From positions 1 through 64,000 of the forward strand of contig DASTNZ010000077.1 of the NCBI GenBank assembly GCA_035762665.1: a stretch of DNA of 64,000 bases, given 5' to 3'. This document shows positions 15,037 to 24,034 of this stretch, one piece after another. The translations under genes and the position numbers were made by a program. The stretch comes from JASLBX01 sp035762665. Lineage in GTDB: Bacteria > Actinomycetota > Actinomycetes > Jiangellales > Jiangellaceae. Each line of letters starts with the position of its first letter. Within the stretch, counting starts at the first letter, position 1. The notes under the pieces were generated by a model. It saw only the letters and a program-made list of their open reading frames with translations. It was not told the DNA's origin and made no database searches.

Positions 15037-16236
15037 ATGGATGCACAGGTCAAGGACGCTTTGCGGTTCGTGCTGCAGCGCCACAACCTGCTTCGCGCAG
15101 AAGACCTCCCTAGCGTCGTAAACGAGGCCGCAACGATGATCGGTGCGTCGGACGCGGTGATCCATGTCGTTGATCTCCGCCAAGAGAAGTTGGTGCCCTT
15201 CACATCGGACCAGTCCGCTTCTCGGCCCAACATCAATGTTGACGGCACGCTGGCCGGGCGGGCGTATACCGACGTATCGCGGCAGGAGCGCCAAACCGAG
15301 TCGACGTTGACCGCGTGGGAGCCGCTTCTGGATGGCACCGAGCGGCTCGGCGTGCTGGAGTTGACCTTCCCCGCCGCCGACGACCCATCATCCCAGCTCG
15401 AGGCAGAAGGCCGGTACCTCGCGTCGCTGGTGGCGGAGATGCTCGTGGCCCGCGACAAGTACGGAGATGCGATCGCACGGACCCGCCGACTGCTGCCAAT
15501 GCAGTTGCCGGCCGAGATGCAGTGGCAATTGATGCCGCCGCTTACCTTCGGCACCCCACAAGTGGTCGTCTCCGGCACGATCGAGCCGGCGTACGAGGTG
15601 GGCGGTGACTGCTTCGACTACGCGGTCAACGGCACGACCGCACACGTAGCGGTCATCGATGCCATGGGCCACGGCCTCGGCGCTACCCTACTCGCCACGG
15701 TGGCGGTCGGTGCCCTGCGCAACGCTCGCCGTACCGGCCTTGATCTCGTGGACACAGTTCGCTCTATGGACAAATGGCTGACGTCGCAGTTCGGGCCGGA
15801 CATGTTCGTCACCGCTATCGTGGCCGAACTCGACATCATCAATGGTTACTACCGCTGGGTCAACGCAGGCCATCCGCCCGCACTCCTGCTTCGCGGCGGC
15901 CAGATCGTGAAGGAGTTCGAGGAAGGAGTCAACCCGCCGCTCGGCCTGCAGGACGACATCCCCGTGGTGATGGAGGAGCGGCTGGAGCCTGGCGATCGGC
16001 TAGTGCTCTACACCGATGGCGTCACCGAAGCCCGTGATGCCGAGAAGAAGCTGTTCGGCATCGACCGACTCGTAGATTTCGTCACCCGCGCGGCCGCTGC
16101 CGAACTTCCGGCACCGGAGACGCTGCGCCGGCTCAACCGCGCCATCCTCGAGCACCAGGAAGGAAACCTGCAGGACGATGCCACCACCCTGCTGGTGGAG
16201 TGGCTCGGTGATTCGGCACTGCGACTCAAACCGTAG
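15037..16236 (+). CDS. SpoIIE-type PP2C serine phosphatase with N-terminal sensor domain
   Basis: A 399-residue protein. The N-terminal 150 residues look GAF-like, and the C-terminal 230 form a PPM/SpoIIE phosphatase. Metal-binding signatures are EVGGDCFDY, VIDAMGHGLGATLLA and LVLYTDGVTEARD. Such enzymes (RsbU-like) dephosphorylate anti-anti-sigma factors. No anti-sigma or STAS gene is adjacent, so the target is elsewhere. The ATG at 15037 follows GGGAGGG at 15022-15028. Confidence 0.9.
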   Translation: MDAQVKDALRFVLQRHNLLRAEDLPSVVNEAATMIGASDAVIHVVDLRQEKLVPFTSDQSASRPNINVDGTLAGRAYTDVSRQERQTESTLTAWEPLLDGTERLGVLELTFPAADDPSSQLEAEGRYLASLVAEMLVARDKYGDAIARTRRLLPMQLPAEMQWQLMPPLTFGTPQVVVSGTIEPAYEVGGDCFDYAVNGTTAHVAVIDAMGHGLGATLLATVAVGALRNARRTGLDLVDTVRSMDKWLTSQFGPDMFVTAIVAELDIINGYYRWVNAGHPPALLLRGGQIVKEFEEGVNPPLGLQDDIPVVMEERLEPGDRLVLYTDGVTEARDAEKKLFGIDRLVDFVTRAAAAELPAPETLRRLNRAILEHQEGNLQDDATTLLVEWLGDSALRLKP

Positions 16237-16419
16237 GTAGCCGAAGCGGCTCTACCACTTGATCACCAGTGATCCGGTGTGCACAGGCCGGAAAAGAGTG
16301 ACGGCTCACCCTCAGAGGATGGTGGAGCCTGCCGCGCCGCGACCGCCCGGATACACCTCCGCCTTCGTCCGGCCCGGCGGCCGAATGTTGCGTCTGGCGT
16401 GATATGGAACACTTTTCAG

Positions 16420-18834
16420 GTGCTCTTCCTGTTTGGTGAGTACCAGCTTGATGACCAGCGGCTCACCCTCTCGGGACCGGCGGGCCCCATTCATCTGGAG
16501 CCCCAGGTCTTCGCGGTGCTGCACTACCTGATCCTCAATCGCGATCGGGTGGTTTCGAAAGAAGAGCTGCTCGACGGAGTGTGGGGCAACCGGTTCGTTT
16601 CGGAGTCGGCCCTGACATCGCGGGTGAAAGCGGTGCGGCGGGCCGTTGGTGACGACGGCCAGGATCAACACGTGATCAAGACCGCGCATGGGCGCGGCTA
16701 CCGGTTCATCGCCGACGTGACAACACCGGCGAGGGCAAGCCGCCGACTGGTGCCGCTGCGCAGCGCGCTGATCGGTCGCGACGAAGACGTCAAGGGCGTC
16801 ATCGAGCTGATCCATGAGTACGCTTTGGTCACCGTGTCCGGGCCCGGGGGTGTCGGCAAAACGACTCTCGCGCTTGCGGTCGCGCACCAGGTGCAGGCCG
16901 ACTACGCAGACGGAGCGGTGTTCGTCGACCTGGCGCCGGTGCCGTCGGGTGGTGACGTGACCAGGGCCGTCGCGGAGGCCGTAGGGATCGAGGGCGAGGC
17001 GTCCAGGTCGCTTGGGTCGGTCGCGGCGCACTTGGCCGACCGGCCGATGCTGCTCGTGCTCGACAACTGCGAGCACGTTCTCGAAGGCTCCGCCGAACTT
17101 GTCGATTCGATGCTCCGCCGCGGAGGCGCGGCGCGGATTATCACGACCAGCAGGGAACCGCTGCGGGTACTGGGCGAGCATGCCTGGCCGTTGGGTCCGC
17201 TCACTGACGCCGGTCCGCAGCTATTCACCGACCGGGCTCGCGCCGCCGAGCCGCGCATCCAGTGGGATCCAGCTGATCCCAAGGTGATCGAGCTCTGCCG
17301 CCGGCTCGACAACGTCCCCTTGGCCCTGGAGCTGGCGGCCGGGCAGCTCCGCCGGTTCAGCCTGGACGAGCTGGCCCGGCGGCTGAGCGGCCGGCTCACC
17401 CTGCTGTCGCGGCGAGCCGTCGGTGATTCGTGGCGGCACGCGACAATGGAGGCCACGATCGATTGGAGCTACCAGCTTCTCGACCCGGCCGAGCAGCAGT
17501 TGCTTCGCCACTTGAGCGTGTTTCCCGGCTACTTCGACCTGTCGGCCGTCGAGGCATCGGCGCCGCCGCTCTCGGACGCCGCCGCCGCTGCGACAGTGCT
17601 GGGGGAGCTTGTCGACAAGAGCCTGGTGGTTCGCGATCCGGACACAGACCGGTACCGCCTGCTCGAGACGATTCGAGTGTTCGCGCGGAATCTCCTCGAC
17701 GGGTCAGCGGAAACGACCGCCGCGCTCGAACGGCACCGGGAGTACGTCCTGCGCCGCGCGCGGGCCGCGAGTCGCCTCGACCGGTGGATGTCGGCACGCC
17801 TGGCCGCCGAGTTCCGGCAGGACCTCGACAACGCGCGGCAGGCGTTCCAGCTCAGCCTGGACGCGGGCGACATCGACGCTGCCGTGAGGATCGCCATCGG
17901 CGGGGCCTTCCTGTGGAGGAACGCGGTGGGTTGCACCGAGGGCCGCGAATGGGTCGAACAGCTGGAAGCGTGTCCAGCGGACCCGGACAGCAAGAGTTGG
18001 ATCAGCATCCTTCGCGCAGACGTGGGGCTTGGCGTCGGTGACTACCGCGAGATGGCGGCGGCCGCCGACGCGGCCGAGGAGCTCGCGTCCGCCACCACCG
18101 ATGCGGTCACGAAATGCCTCTCGTCGCTGTACGTCGCGCTCGCCAATCTCACCGATCCAGGCAGCGTCCGAGCCCGCCTGGCCGTCGTGATGGACCTGGC
18201 CCGCTCGGCCGGCGACGCCCGGCTGGACATCTTGGTCAACGCCTTCCTGGCCGCGGCCAGCCTGGCGGCGGGCGACGCTGACGAGGCGCGGACGGTGGTG
18301 GAGTCGCTCGATCGTGCGGCGTCCGAGGACGGCTATGACCGGTTCATCACTCATTGGGTCGGTTGGATGCTGGCTATATCCGAGCGGGACGCCACGTCCG
18401 CCCAGCGCTGGATGGACTCCCAACACGACTTTCTGGATCGGACTGGGGTCATGGAGACCTGGCTGTCCGCCTTCTCCGCGACGATGACACAGGTAGTCGC
18501 GGGCGGTGAGTTCCGAAACCAACTCCGCCGTACGCTCGCGCTCGCGGAGTGGGAGGGGTACCGGGCGGAGGCCGACTGCGTGCTGATCCTCGCCTACGCC
18601 GAAGTGTGTGCGGAGCGGTTCGAACCGGCCGCCGAGTTGATGGGCACGGCGGTCGCGAGCCGATTCAACACCACAGCGCACTACGTGTTCTACCGCGTCG
18701 TCCTGGAGCAGTGGGTCACGCGCCACCTCGAGCCGGATGTCTTCCGCGAGGCGATAGAGCGCGGCCGGCGTCAGACCGCGGCAGAGGCACTCGCTCGGGT
18801 TGTCGCTGGTGGCAGAGCATCGGTGGCGGGCTGA
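16420..18834 (+). CDS. Winged-helix / NB-ARC ATPase / TPR transcriptional regulator
   Basis: An 804-residue STAND regulator. Residues 1-100 form an OmpR-type winged helix (ending HGRGYRFIADV). The ATPase shows Walker A SGPGGVGKTTLALAVA, Walker B LLVLDNCEHVLE and the GxP-like NVPLALELAAGQL. The C-terminal half is helical and TPR-like. The GTG at 16420 is chosen because the paralogue at 6308-9022 starts at the equivalent residue (MRFLFGE versus VLFLFGE); the open frame extends 141 bases further upstream. Regulated genes and effector are unknown; the nearest downstream gene is a flavodoxin-like oxidoreductase. Confidence 0.83.
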   Translation: MLFLFGEYQLDDQRLTLSGPAGPIHLEPQVFAVLHYLILNRDRVVSKEELLDGVWGNRFVSESALTSRVKAVRRAVGDDGQDQHVIKTAHGRGYRFIADVTTPARASRRLVPLRSALIGRDEDVKGVIELIHEYALVTVSGPGGVGKTTLALAVAHQVQADYADGAVFVDLAPVPSGGDVTRAVAEAVGIEGEASRSLGSVAAHLADRPMLLVLDNCEHVLEGSAELVDSMLRRGGAARIITTSREPLRVLGEHAWPLGPLTDAGPQLFTDRARAAEPRIQWDPADPKVIELCRRLDNVPLALELAAGQLRRFSLDELARRLSGRLTLLSRRAVGDSWRHATMEATIDWSYQLLDPAEQQLLRHLSVFPGYFDLSAVEASAPPLSDAAAAATVLGELVDKSLVVRDPDTDRYRLLETIRVFARNLLDGSAETTAALERHREYVLRRARAASRLDRWMSARLAAEFRQDLDNARQAFQLSLDAGDIDAAVRIAIGGAFLWRNAVGCTEGREWVEQLEACPADPDSKSWISILRADVGLGVGDYREMAAAADAAEELASATTDAVTKCLSSLYVALANLTDPGSVRARLAVVMDLARSAGDARLDILVNAFLAAASLAAGDADEARTVVESLDRAASEDGYDRFITHWVGWMLAISERDATSAQRWMDSQHDFLDRTGVMETWLSAFSATMTQVVAGGEFRNQLRRTLALAEWEGYRAEADCVLILAYAEVCAERFEPAAELMGTAVASRFNTTAHYVFYRVVLEQWVTRHLEPDVFREAIERGRRQTAAEALARVVAGGRASVAG

Positions 18835-19011
18835 CCGCTTACATCGAGCAGGACTTCCACGTGCGCTGCCGGCTCGACCGTTACAGGGTCGGTGAATCGC
18901 CGGGCCGCCGAAATGGTCGCTCAGCTTCTCTGAAAGCGCAGCCCTCGCCGGTAGCCGGACCAGTAATCTGGTTCGGCCCTAGGTGCGCGTTCGGAACGGG
19001 ATGGGGGCGAC

Positions 19012-19722
19012 ATGGCCGAGCTGCGTTTCGATGGAATGCGGGCGATCTTCATTAACTGCACGCTCAAGCGCTCACCCGAGCGCAGCCACACCCAGGGCCT
19101 GGTCGACCTGAGCCGCTCGATCATGGACAAGCAGGGAGTGGCGACCGAGGTCGTGCGGGCAGTGGACCACGACATCGCCTTCGGCGTGTGGCCCGACATG
19201 ACCGAGCATGGCTGGGCCACGGACGAATGGCCGGCGTTGTATGAGCGGGTCCTCGCCGCGGACATTCTGGTGCTGGCCGGGCCGATCTGGTTAGGCGACA
19301 ACAGCTCGGTGATGAAGAAGGTGATCGAGCGTCTCTACGCGTGTTCCTCCCTGCTCAACCACAAGGGGCAGTACGCCTACTACGGCCGGGTGGGCGGATG
19401 CCTGATCACCGGAAACGAGGACGGCATCAAGCACTGTGCGATGAACGTCCTGTACAGCCTCCAGCATCTCGGGTACACCATTCCGCCCCAAGCGGACGCG
19501 GGGTGGATCGGCGAGGCCGGGCCGGGCCCGTCCTACTTGGACGAAGGTTCGGGCGGTCCGGATAACGACTTCACCAATCGCAACACGACGTTCATGACCT
19601 GGAATCTGATGCACCTGGGTTGGATGCTCAGGCGGTCGGGTGGCATACCGGCGCACGGCAACCAGAGATCGGAGTGGGACGCGGGCTGCCGATTTGACTT
19701 CGAGAATCCCGAACACCGCTGA
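19012..19722 (+). CDS. Flavodoxin-like NAD(P)H-dependent oxidoreductase
   Basis: A 236-residue flavodoxin-fold protein. FINCTLKRSPERSHTQGL resembles the FMN phosphate-binding loop of NADPH-dependent FMN reductases, and LAGPIWLGDNSSVMKKVIERL is the second flavin-contact region. It probably reduces a quinone, flavin or small molecule; the substrate is unknown. It converges on the ECF sigma gene, separated by 26 bases. Confidence 0.82.
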   Translation: MAELRFDGMRAIFINCTLKRSPERSHTQGLVDLSRSIMDKQGVATEVVRAVDHDIAFGVWPDMTEHGWATDEWPALYERVLAADILVLAGPIWLGDNSSVMKKVIERLYACSSLLNHKGQYAYYGRVGGCLITGNEDGIKHCAMNVLYSLQHLGYTIPPQADAGWIGEAGPGPSYLDEGSGGPDNDFTNRNTTFMTWNLMHLGWMLRRSGGIPAHGNQRSEWDAGCRFDFENPEHR

Positions 19723-19748
19723 CCGGGCGCCGCGTCACCGCGCGCGGG

Positions 19749-20615
19749 TCAGATCATCGCTACCGCGAGTGCCTCGATTCGCTCCGGGTCGGCCACCATC
19801 TGGATCTCGTGAACCGCTCCATCGCTGATCACAAACGCGAACACGACACGTGGTCGGCCGCCCTGCAGCCACACCAGACCCGGCGAACCGTCGATGAGCG
19901 CACGCTGGGCGGCGCGCGCGCGTCCGGCAAACGTCTCGGCAACGTCCTGCGCACCACGAACCTCACCGGCCGCGCCCATCGCCACCGCCGCGGCGTCGGC
20001 GCGAACAACGACGTCCGGGTCGAGCACCTCGAGCAATGCCTCGAAGTTCCCGCTGCGTGATGCGGCAAGGAAGGCGTCGACCACGGCACGCTTCCGCACG
20101 AGGTCCGCCTCCGGTGATACCCCGGCTCCCTGGACTCTGCGTCGGGCTCGGCTGGCCAGTTGGCGGGCCGCAGCCGGGGAGCGTCCGACAATAGTGGCGA
20201 TCTCGTCGAACGGGACGCTGAACATGTCGTGGAGGACGAAGGTGACACGCTCGGCCGGCGGAAGCGCCTGAAGTACCACGATCATGGCGGCGCCTACCGA
20301 GTCGGCAAGCAGTGCCTCGTCCTCCGGATTGGTGTCGTCGGTGCTCAAGGCTCGATCAGGCGCGTAGGTGTCGAACGACTCCTCCCTTCGTGACCTGCGA
20401 GCCCGCAACATGTCCAGGCACACCCGTCCTACTACGGTCGTCAGCCATCCGCCAAGGTTGTCGACGTCATCGCGGTCGGCGCGGCTCAGCCGGAGCCACG
20501 TTTCCTGTACGGCGTCGTCGGCTTCGGCCAGCGAGCCGAGCATCCGATACGCCACTGCCCGAAGGTGCGGCCGGTTCTGCTCGAACCGCCGCGCCAGCCA
20601 CTCGTGCTCGTTCAT
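19749..20615 (-). CDS. ECF41-type RNA polymerase sigma factor with SnoaL-like C-terminal domain
   Basis: A 288-residue sigma factor. Region 2 is near residues 15-80 (AYRMLGSLAEADDAVQETWL) and region 4 near 110-165 (LPPAERVTFVLHDMF...FDEIATIVGRSPAAARQLASRA). The fused SnoaL-like domain (about residues 175-288) replaces a separate anti-sigma factor in the ECF41/SigJ group. A TGTCACA-N16-CGTC promoter, as described for ECF41 targets, lies directly upstream and suggests autoregulation. The divergent VOC gene may be a partner gene; ECF41 sigmas usually sit beside a small oxidoreductase or CMD gene. Confidence 0.9.
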   Translation of the reverse strand: MNEHEWLARRFEQNRPHLRAVAYRMLGSLAEADDAVQETWLRLSRADRDDVDNLGGWLTTVVGRVCLDMLRARRSRREESFDTYAPDRALSTDDTNPEDEALLADSVGAAMIVVLQALPPAERVTFVLHDMFSVPFDEIATIVGRSPAAARQLASRARRRVQGAGVSPEADLVRKRAVVDAFLAASRSGNFEALLEVLDPDVVVRADAAAVAMGAAGEVRGAQDVAETFAGRARAAQRALIDGSPGLVWLQGGRPRVVFAFVISDGAVHEIQMVADPERIEALAVAMI

Positions 20616-20651
20616 CGGTCACATTCTCTCGTCGCCGTCCGTCAATGTGCT

Positions 20652-20678
20652 GACGTATCAAATCCAGGCTGTGTGACA
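20652..20678 (-). promoter_or_regulatory. ECF41-type promoter of the sigma factor gene
   Basis: Reading the minus strand, TGTCACA (20678-20672) is followed by exactly 16 bases and then CGTC (20655-20652). The published ECF41 promoter has TGTCACA at -35 and CGTC at -10. The ATG of the sigma gene is 37 bases further on. Confidence 0.65.
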
Positions 20679-20690
20679 GGAGGTAGATCG

Positions 20691-21098
20691 ATGAAGCCAC
20701 ACGTCAGCGTCATCACGCTCGGGGTTGACGACATGAATCGGGCCAAGCAGTTCTACAGCGATCTGGGCTGGCCGGTCGATGAAGACTACGGGGTGTGGAT
20801 CACGTTCGGCCTCTACGGCGGCACGGCGAAGCTCGGCCTCTACCCGAACGAGGCCCTCGCCGGCGACGCTGGTGTCCACCGCGAGCGGAGTGGCTTTGCA
20901 GGTTTCACGCTGTCATACCTCGTCCGATCGCCGGAGCGGGTCGATGCCGTACTCGCGGAAGCAGAGCGCGCCGGCGGGAAGGTGCTCAAGCCGGCCGAGG
21001 ATGCGCAGTGGGGCGGTCGCAGTGGATACTTCGCGGATCCAGACGGCCATCTCTGGAAGGTCGCGTCCGGCTCGGGCGAACAACCCTTCGCCGAGTAG
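20691..21098 (+). CDS. VOC (glyoxalase/bleomycin resistance-like) superfamily protein
   Basis: A 135-residue single VOC protein built from two beta-alpha-beta-beta-beta repeats. It starts VSVITLGVDDMNRAKQFYSD and ends with the typical GYFADPDGHLWKVA. The ATG at 20691 has a near-perfect ribosome binding site, AGGAGG (20678-20683). It is divergent from the ECF41 sigma gene with a 75-base gap, so it is a plausible regulon member, although the identified ECF41 promoter faces the sigma gene. Substrate unknown. Confidence 0.85.
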   Translation: MKPHVSVITLGVDDMNRAKQFYSDLGWPVDEDYGVWITFGLYGGTAKLGLYPNEALAGDAGVHRERSGFAGFTLSYLVRSPERVDAVLAEAERAGGKVLKPAEDAQWGGRSGYFADPDGHLWKVASGSGEQPFAE

Positions 21099-21142
21099 AT
21101 CTGGGGCGCTTGCGGCCCGTAGGTCACCAGGAAGTGAGATGT

Positions 21143-21598
21143 ATGAATGGCACGGTACGTGCGGCGGTACGTGCGGATCGGGCCGCCGTTGAGGACATCG
21201 TCCGCGCGGCATACGAACCTTGGGTGCGGGCGATCGGAGTGCGACCGGCGCCGCTCGATGCCGACTATGCCTCGCTCATATCCCAAGGATCGGTCTTCGT
21301 CTGCGGCACCGATGAGCTCACCGGCGTCATCGTGCTGATTCCAGAGGAAGACGTCCTGCTGATTGAGAACGTGGCCGTGCGGCCCGACCGCCAGGGCGAA
21401 GGGATCGGCCAGAGCCTGCTCGCGTTCGCCGAACTGCAGGCACAGCAGAGCGGCCGCGCTGCGGTTCGCCTCTATACCCATTCCGAGATGGCCGGCAACA
21501 TCGCGCTGTACGAGCGGCTCGGCTATGCGGTGACGCATCATCAACCGGTTGACCGGGAGTACCTCGTACACATGCGCAAGGACGTCGGCCCGCCGTGA
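21143..21598 (+). CDS. GNAT family N-acetyltransferase
   Basis: A 151-residue GNAT enzyme. Motif A is LLIENVAVRPDRQGEGIGQSL and motif B is SEMAGNIALYERLGYAV. The ATG at 21143 follows GGAAGTGAG. The 5' coding end contains a 12-base tandem duplication (21153-21176) encoding repeated VRA. It probably shares a transcript with the VOC gene 44 bases upstream. Its stop codon abuts the end of the convergent MocR gene. Substrate unknown. Confidence 0.87.
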   Translation: MNGTVRAAVRADRAAVEDIVRAAYEPWVRAIGVRPAPLDADYASLISQGSVFVCGTDELTGVIVLIPEEDVLLIENVAVRPDRQGEGIGQSLLAFAELQAQQSGRAAVRLYTHSEMAGNIALYERLGYAVTHHQPVDREYLVHMRKDVGPP

Positions 21599-23032
21599 TC
21601 AGTGAACCCGGTTCGGTAGCCATAGCGTCGAACCGTTGAAGACGCGGTCCGCCAACTCAGTCACCGCGGATGCCACCGCATTCGCACGGAGGTGGCCGTA
21701 TCCCACAACCAAGCCAGGCCGCTCAAACGGGCCGACGGCGTAGCGGCTCAACGGCCGCGCGTCCAGCCCGGCCCGCTGAGCGATCCTGGCGAGCATGTGC
21801 TCGTCGGAGCCGAAGGGCGGGTGGACGACAAGGTGCAGGCCCGCGGCCGTACCCCTCACCGCCCACTCCGGCAACCTACCGGCGAGCTCACGTACCAGCC
21901 CATCACGCAGAGTGCGGTAACGGAAGGTCATGGCGCGGATGTGCCGATCCAGCTCGCCGCGGGCCAGGAAGTCGGCCAGCGTGGCCTGTTCCATGATGCC
22001 TGTGCCCAGGTCGGCGGCAAACTTGGCGGCGACCAGGTCGGCTACGAGGTGGTCCGGCGCGACGAGCCAGCCGATCCGCAACCCGGGCGCCAGCGTCTTG
22101 GACAGGCTCCCGCCGTACACCACGACATCCGGCCCGAGCCCCTGCAGCGCACCGACCGGAGTCCGGTCGTATCGAAACTCTGCGTCGTAGTCGTCCTCGA
22201 TCACGAGCCCACCGGTATCCCGTGCCCAATCCAGCAGCGCATGCCGGCGCTCGGGCGACATGACAACGCCAGTGGGAAATTGGTGCGCGGGGGTGACGAC
22301 AACGGCATCGACGCTGGAGCCGACGAGCGCGTTCACTTGTAGCCCGTCGCCGTCGACTGGAACCGGGACGCACGTCACCCCTGCTCCGGTCAGTTGCTCG
22401 CGCAGGCCGGCAGAACCGGGATCTTCCAGACCGATCCGCGATATGCCGCGCTGCGCCAGCACCTCGGCGATGAGCCGGGTAGCCTGCCCGAAGCCGTTGA
22501 CGATCAAGATCCGCTCCGGTGGAGCGATCATGGCTCGCACCCGGCCCAGGTAGGCCGACAACTCCGCCCTGAGCTTGACGTACCCCGCCGGGTCGCCGTA
22601 ACCGAGCGCGGAGTCGGGAAGCTCGGCGAGGGCGCGCTGGGTGCTGCGAAGCCACGCCGCCCGGGGAAAGGCTGCCCCCGACGGCAGGCCGGGATTGCTC
22701 GGTGGTCGGTGGGACCGCCTTGGGGCGGAAGTGGCCGAACGTGGCACGGCGGCGACCTCGGTGCCGCTGCCTTGGCGCGCGTTCAGGTAGCCCTCCGCCG
22801 TCAGCTGCTCGTACACCCGCACGACGACGCCGCGCGAGACGCCGAGATCGCGCGCGAGGACGCGTGACGGGGGCAGCCGGGTACCGGTGGGTAGTGATCC
22901 GCTGCGCACTGCGTTGCGAAGCCGGTTCATGAGAGCCGAGGCTTGCTGGCCGCGAGGGACACCGCTAAGAGTTATCTCCAGGAGGAGTCCCTGATTGGTA
23001 CCGTCACGCATCGCCACATTGGCACCTTTCAT
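21599..23032 (-). CDS. MocR-family regulator, divergent from azlCD
   Basis: About 477 residues. The GntR winged helix contains GTRLPPSRVLARDLGVSRGV and the wing ARQGSGTEV. The aminotransferase-like domain holds the PLP lysine in YGGSLSKTLAPGLRIGW. Start choice lies between ATG 23032 and ATG 23011; the second has a weak purine-rich site upstream. The open frame extends 150 bases further but into the divergent gene. Divergent placement only 29 bases from azlC makes azlCD and the B3/4 gene its likely targets. Confidence 0.85.
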   Translation of the reverse strand: MKGANVAMRDGTNQGLLLEITLSGVPRGQQASALMNRLRNAVRSGSLPTGTRLPPSRVLARDLGVSRGVVVRVYEQLTAEGYLNARQGSGTEVAAVPRSATSAPRRSHRPPSNPGLPSGAAFPRAAWLRSTQRALAELPDSALGYGDPAGYVKLRAELSAYLGRVRAMIAPPERILIVNGFGQATRLIAEVLAQRGISRIGLEDPGSAGLREQLTGAGVTCVPVPVDGDGLQVNALVGSSVDAVVVTPAHQFPTGVVMSPERRHALLDWARDTGGLVIEDDYDAEFRYDRTPVGALQGLGPDVVVYGGSLSKTLAPGLRIGWLVAPDHLVADLVAAKFAADLGTGIMEQATLADFLARGELDRHIRAMTFRYRTLRDGLVRELAGRLPEWAVRGTAAGLHLVVHPPFGSDEHMLARIAQRAGLDARPLSRYAVGPFERPGLVVGYGHLRANAVASAVTELADRVFNGSTLWLPNRVH

Positions 23033-23061
23033 GGGGCCATTATCGGCATACGCTCGTCGCC

Positions 23062-23721
23062 ATGACCAGCACGACGGCACCAGCGCAGGCCAGCGTGATC
23101 TCGGCTGCCGTGCCTGTGGCAGCGGCCATCGGCGTATTCGGCGTCGTCTACGGCGCTGCGGCCGGGCCAGTTCTAGGGACACCTCTGACCGTGGCCGGCT
23201 CGCTGATCGTGTTCTCCGGTGTCGCGCAGTTCACGATGGTCGCGCTGGTGGCCGCCGGCGCCACGCCGGTCGCAATTCTTGGCGCGGTTGCCACCCTCGC
23301 GCTGCGCCACCTCCCACTGGGCGCCGTGCTCCAACCCGTGTTGACCGCTGGGCGGGCTCGCCGCGCTCTAATTTCTCCATTTCTGTTGGACGAGACAACG
23401 GGCCTGGCGCTGACTTCGAATGCGCGAGCTGAGCGGACGCTCGTGGCCAGCGGCGGGCTCGCCTACGCCGCGTGGGTCGCGGGCACGATCGTGGGCGTGG
23501 CCGGCGGTACGTTCGCGAGCGTGGAACCGTTGGCCGCTGCGCTCTTTCCGGTGCTGTTCGTCGGGCTCGCCGCGCTGACCGCGCAGACCCGGTCGGACGC
23601 CGCGCGGGCAGTGCTTGCCGGTTCGGCGAGCGTCGGCCTGCTGCTGATGTGGCCGGCGGCCGGCGCGCTCGGCGCGATCGCGGTGGCGGTCGTTGTGTCC
23701 TGTGTGGTGCGGTCGCCATGA
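23062..23721 (+). CDS. azlC: AzlC-family branched-chain amino acid exporter subunit
   Basis: A 219-residue membrane protein with several hydrophobic helices, including the family-typical GVVYGAAAGPVLGTPLTVAG and FSGVAQFTMVALVAAGATP. With AzlD it exports branched-chain amino acids or analogues such as azaleucine. Its stop overlaps the azlD start in an ATGA junction. The start codon lies 29 bases from the divergent MocR gene. Confidence 0.88.
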   Translation: MTSTTAPAQASVISAAVPVAAAIGVFGVVYGAAAGPVLGTPLTVAGSLIVFSGVAQFTMVALVAAGATPVAILGAVATLALRHLPLGAVLQPVLTAGRARRALISPFLLDETTGLALTSNARAERTLVASGGLAYAAWVAGTIVGVAGGTFASVEPLAAALFPVLFVGLAALTAQTRSDAARAVLAGSASVGLLLMWPAAGALGAIAVAVVVSCVVRSP

Positions 23722-24014
23722 GTACCCCTCTCCTTATCGTTGCCGCTGCGATCACCATTGGGAGCCGGGTCGTGGCGCTTGCGATTCTCCCGCCGCTCCG
23801 CGGTCCGATCGCTGCGCTGGCTCGCCGGCTACCCGCTCCGCTATTCGCGGCGCTGGCCGCGTTGAGCCTGACGGGGCACGAGGACGGTGTGTTCGCTCCG
23901 GGTATGTTGACGGCCGTCGGCTGCGCGCTCATTGTGGCGCTGCGATGGAGTTCATTGCTGGCGATCTTGGGCGCGGGCCTGGGCGGGTTCTTGGCCGCAA
24001 GTTTGATCTGGTGA
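23718..24014 (+). CDS. azlD: AzlD-family transporter subunit
   Basis: A 98-residue, very hydrophobic protein (LLIVAAAITIGSRVVALAIL, then GMLTAVGCALIVALRWSS) of AzlD size and pattern, the small partner of AzlC. The ATG at 23718 overlaps the azlC stop by 4 bases, so the subunits are translationally coupled. Confidence 0.88.
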   Translation: MSTPLLIVAAAITIGSRVVALAILPPLRGPIAALARRLPAPLFAALAALSLTGHEDGVFAPGMLTAVGCALIVALRWSSLLAILGAGLGGFLAASLIW

Positions 24015-24034
24015 CATGAGAGCGGAGTTGATCA

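Noticed and set aside
18621..18650. ggttcgaaccgg as a tRNA T-arm
   Set aside because: It lies inside the coding sequence of the NB-ARC regulator with no acceptor or anticodon stems around it.
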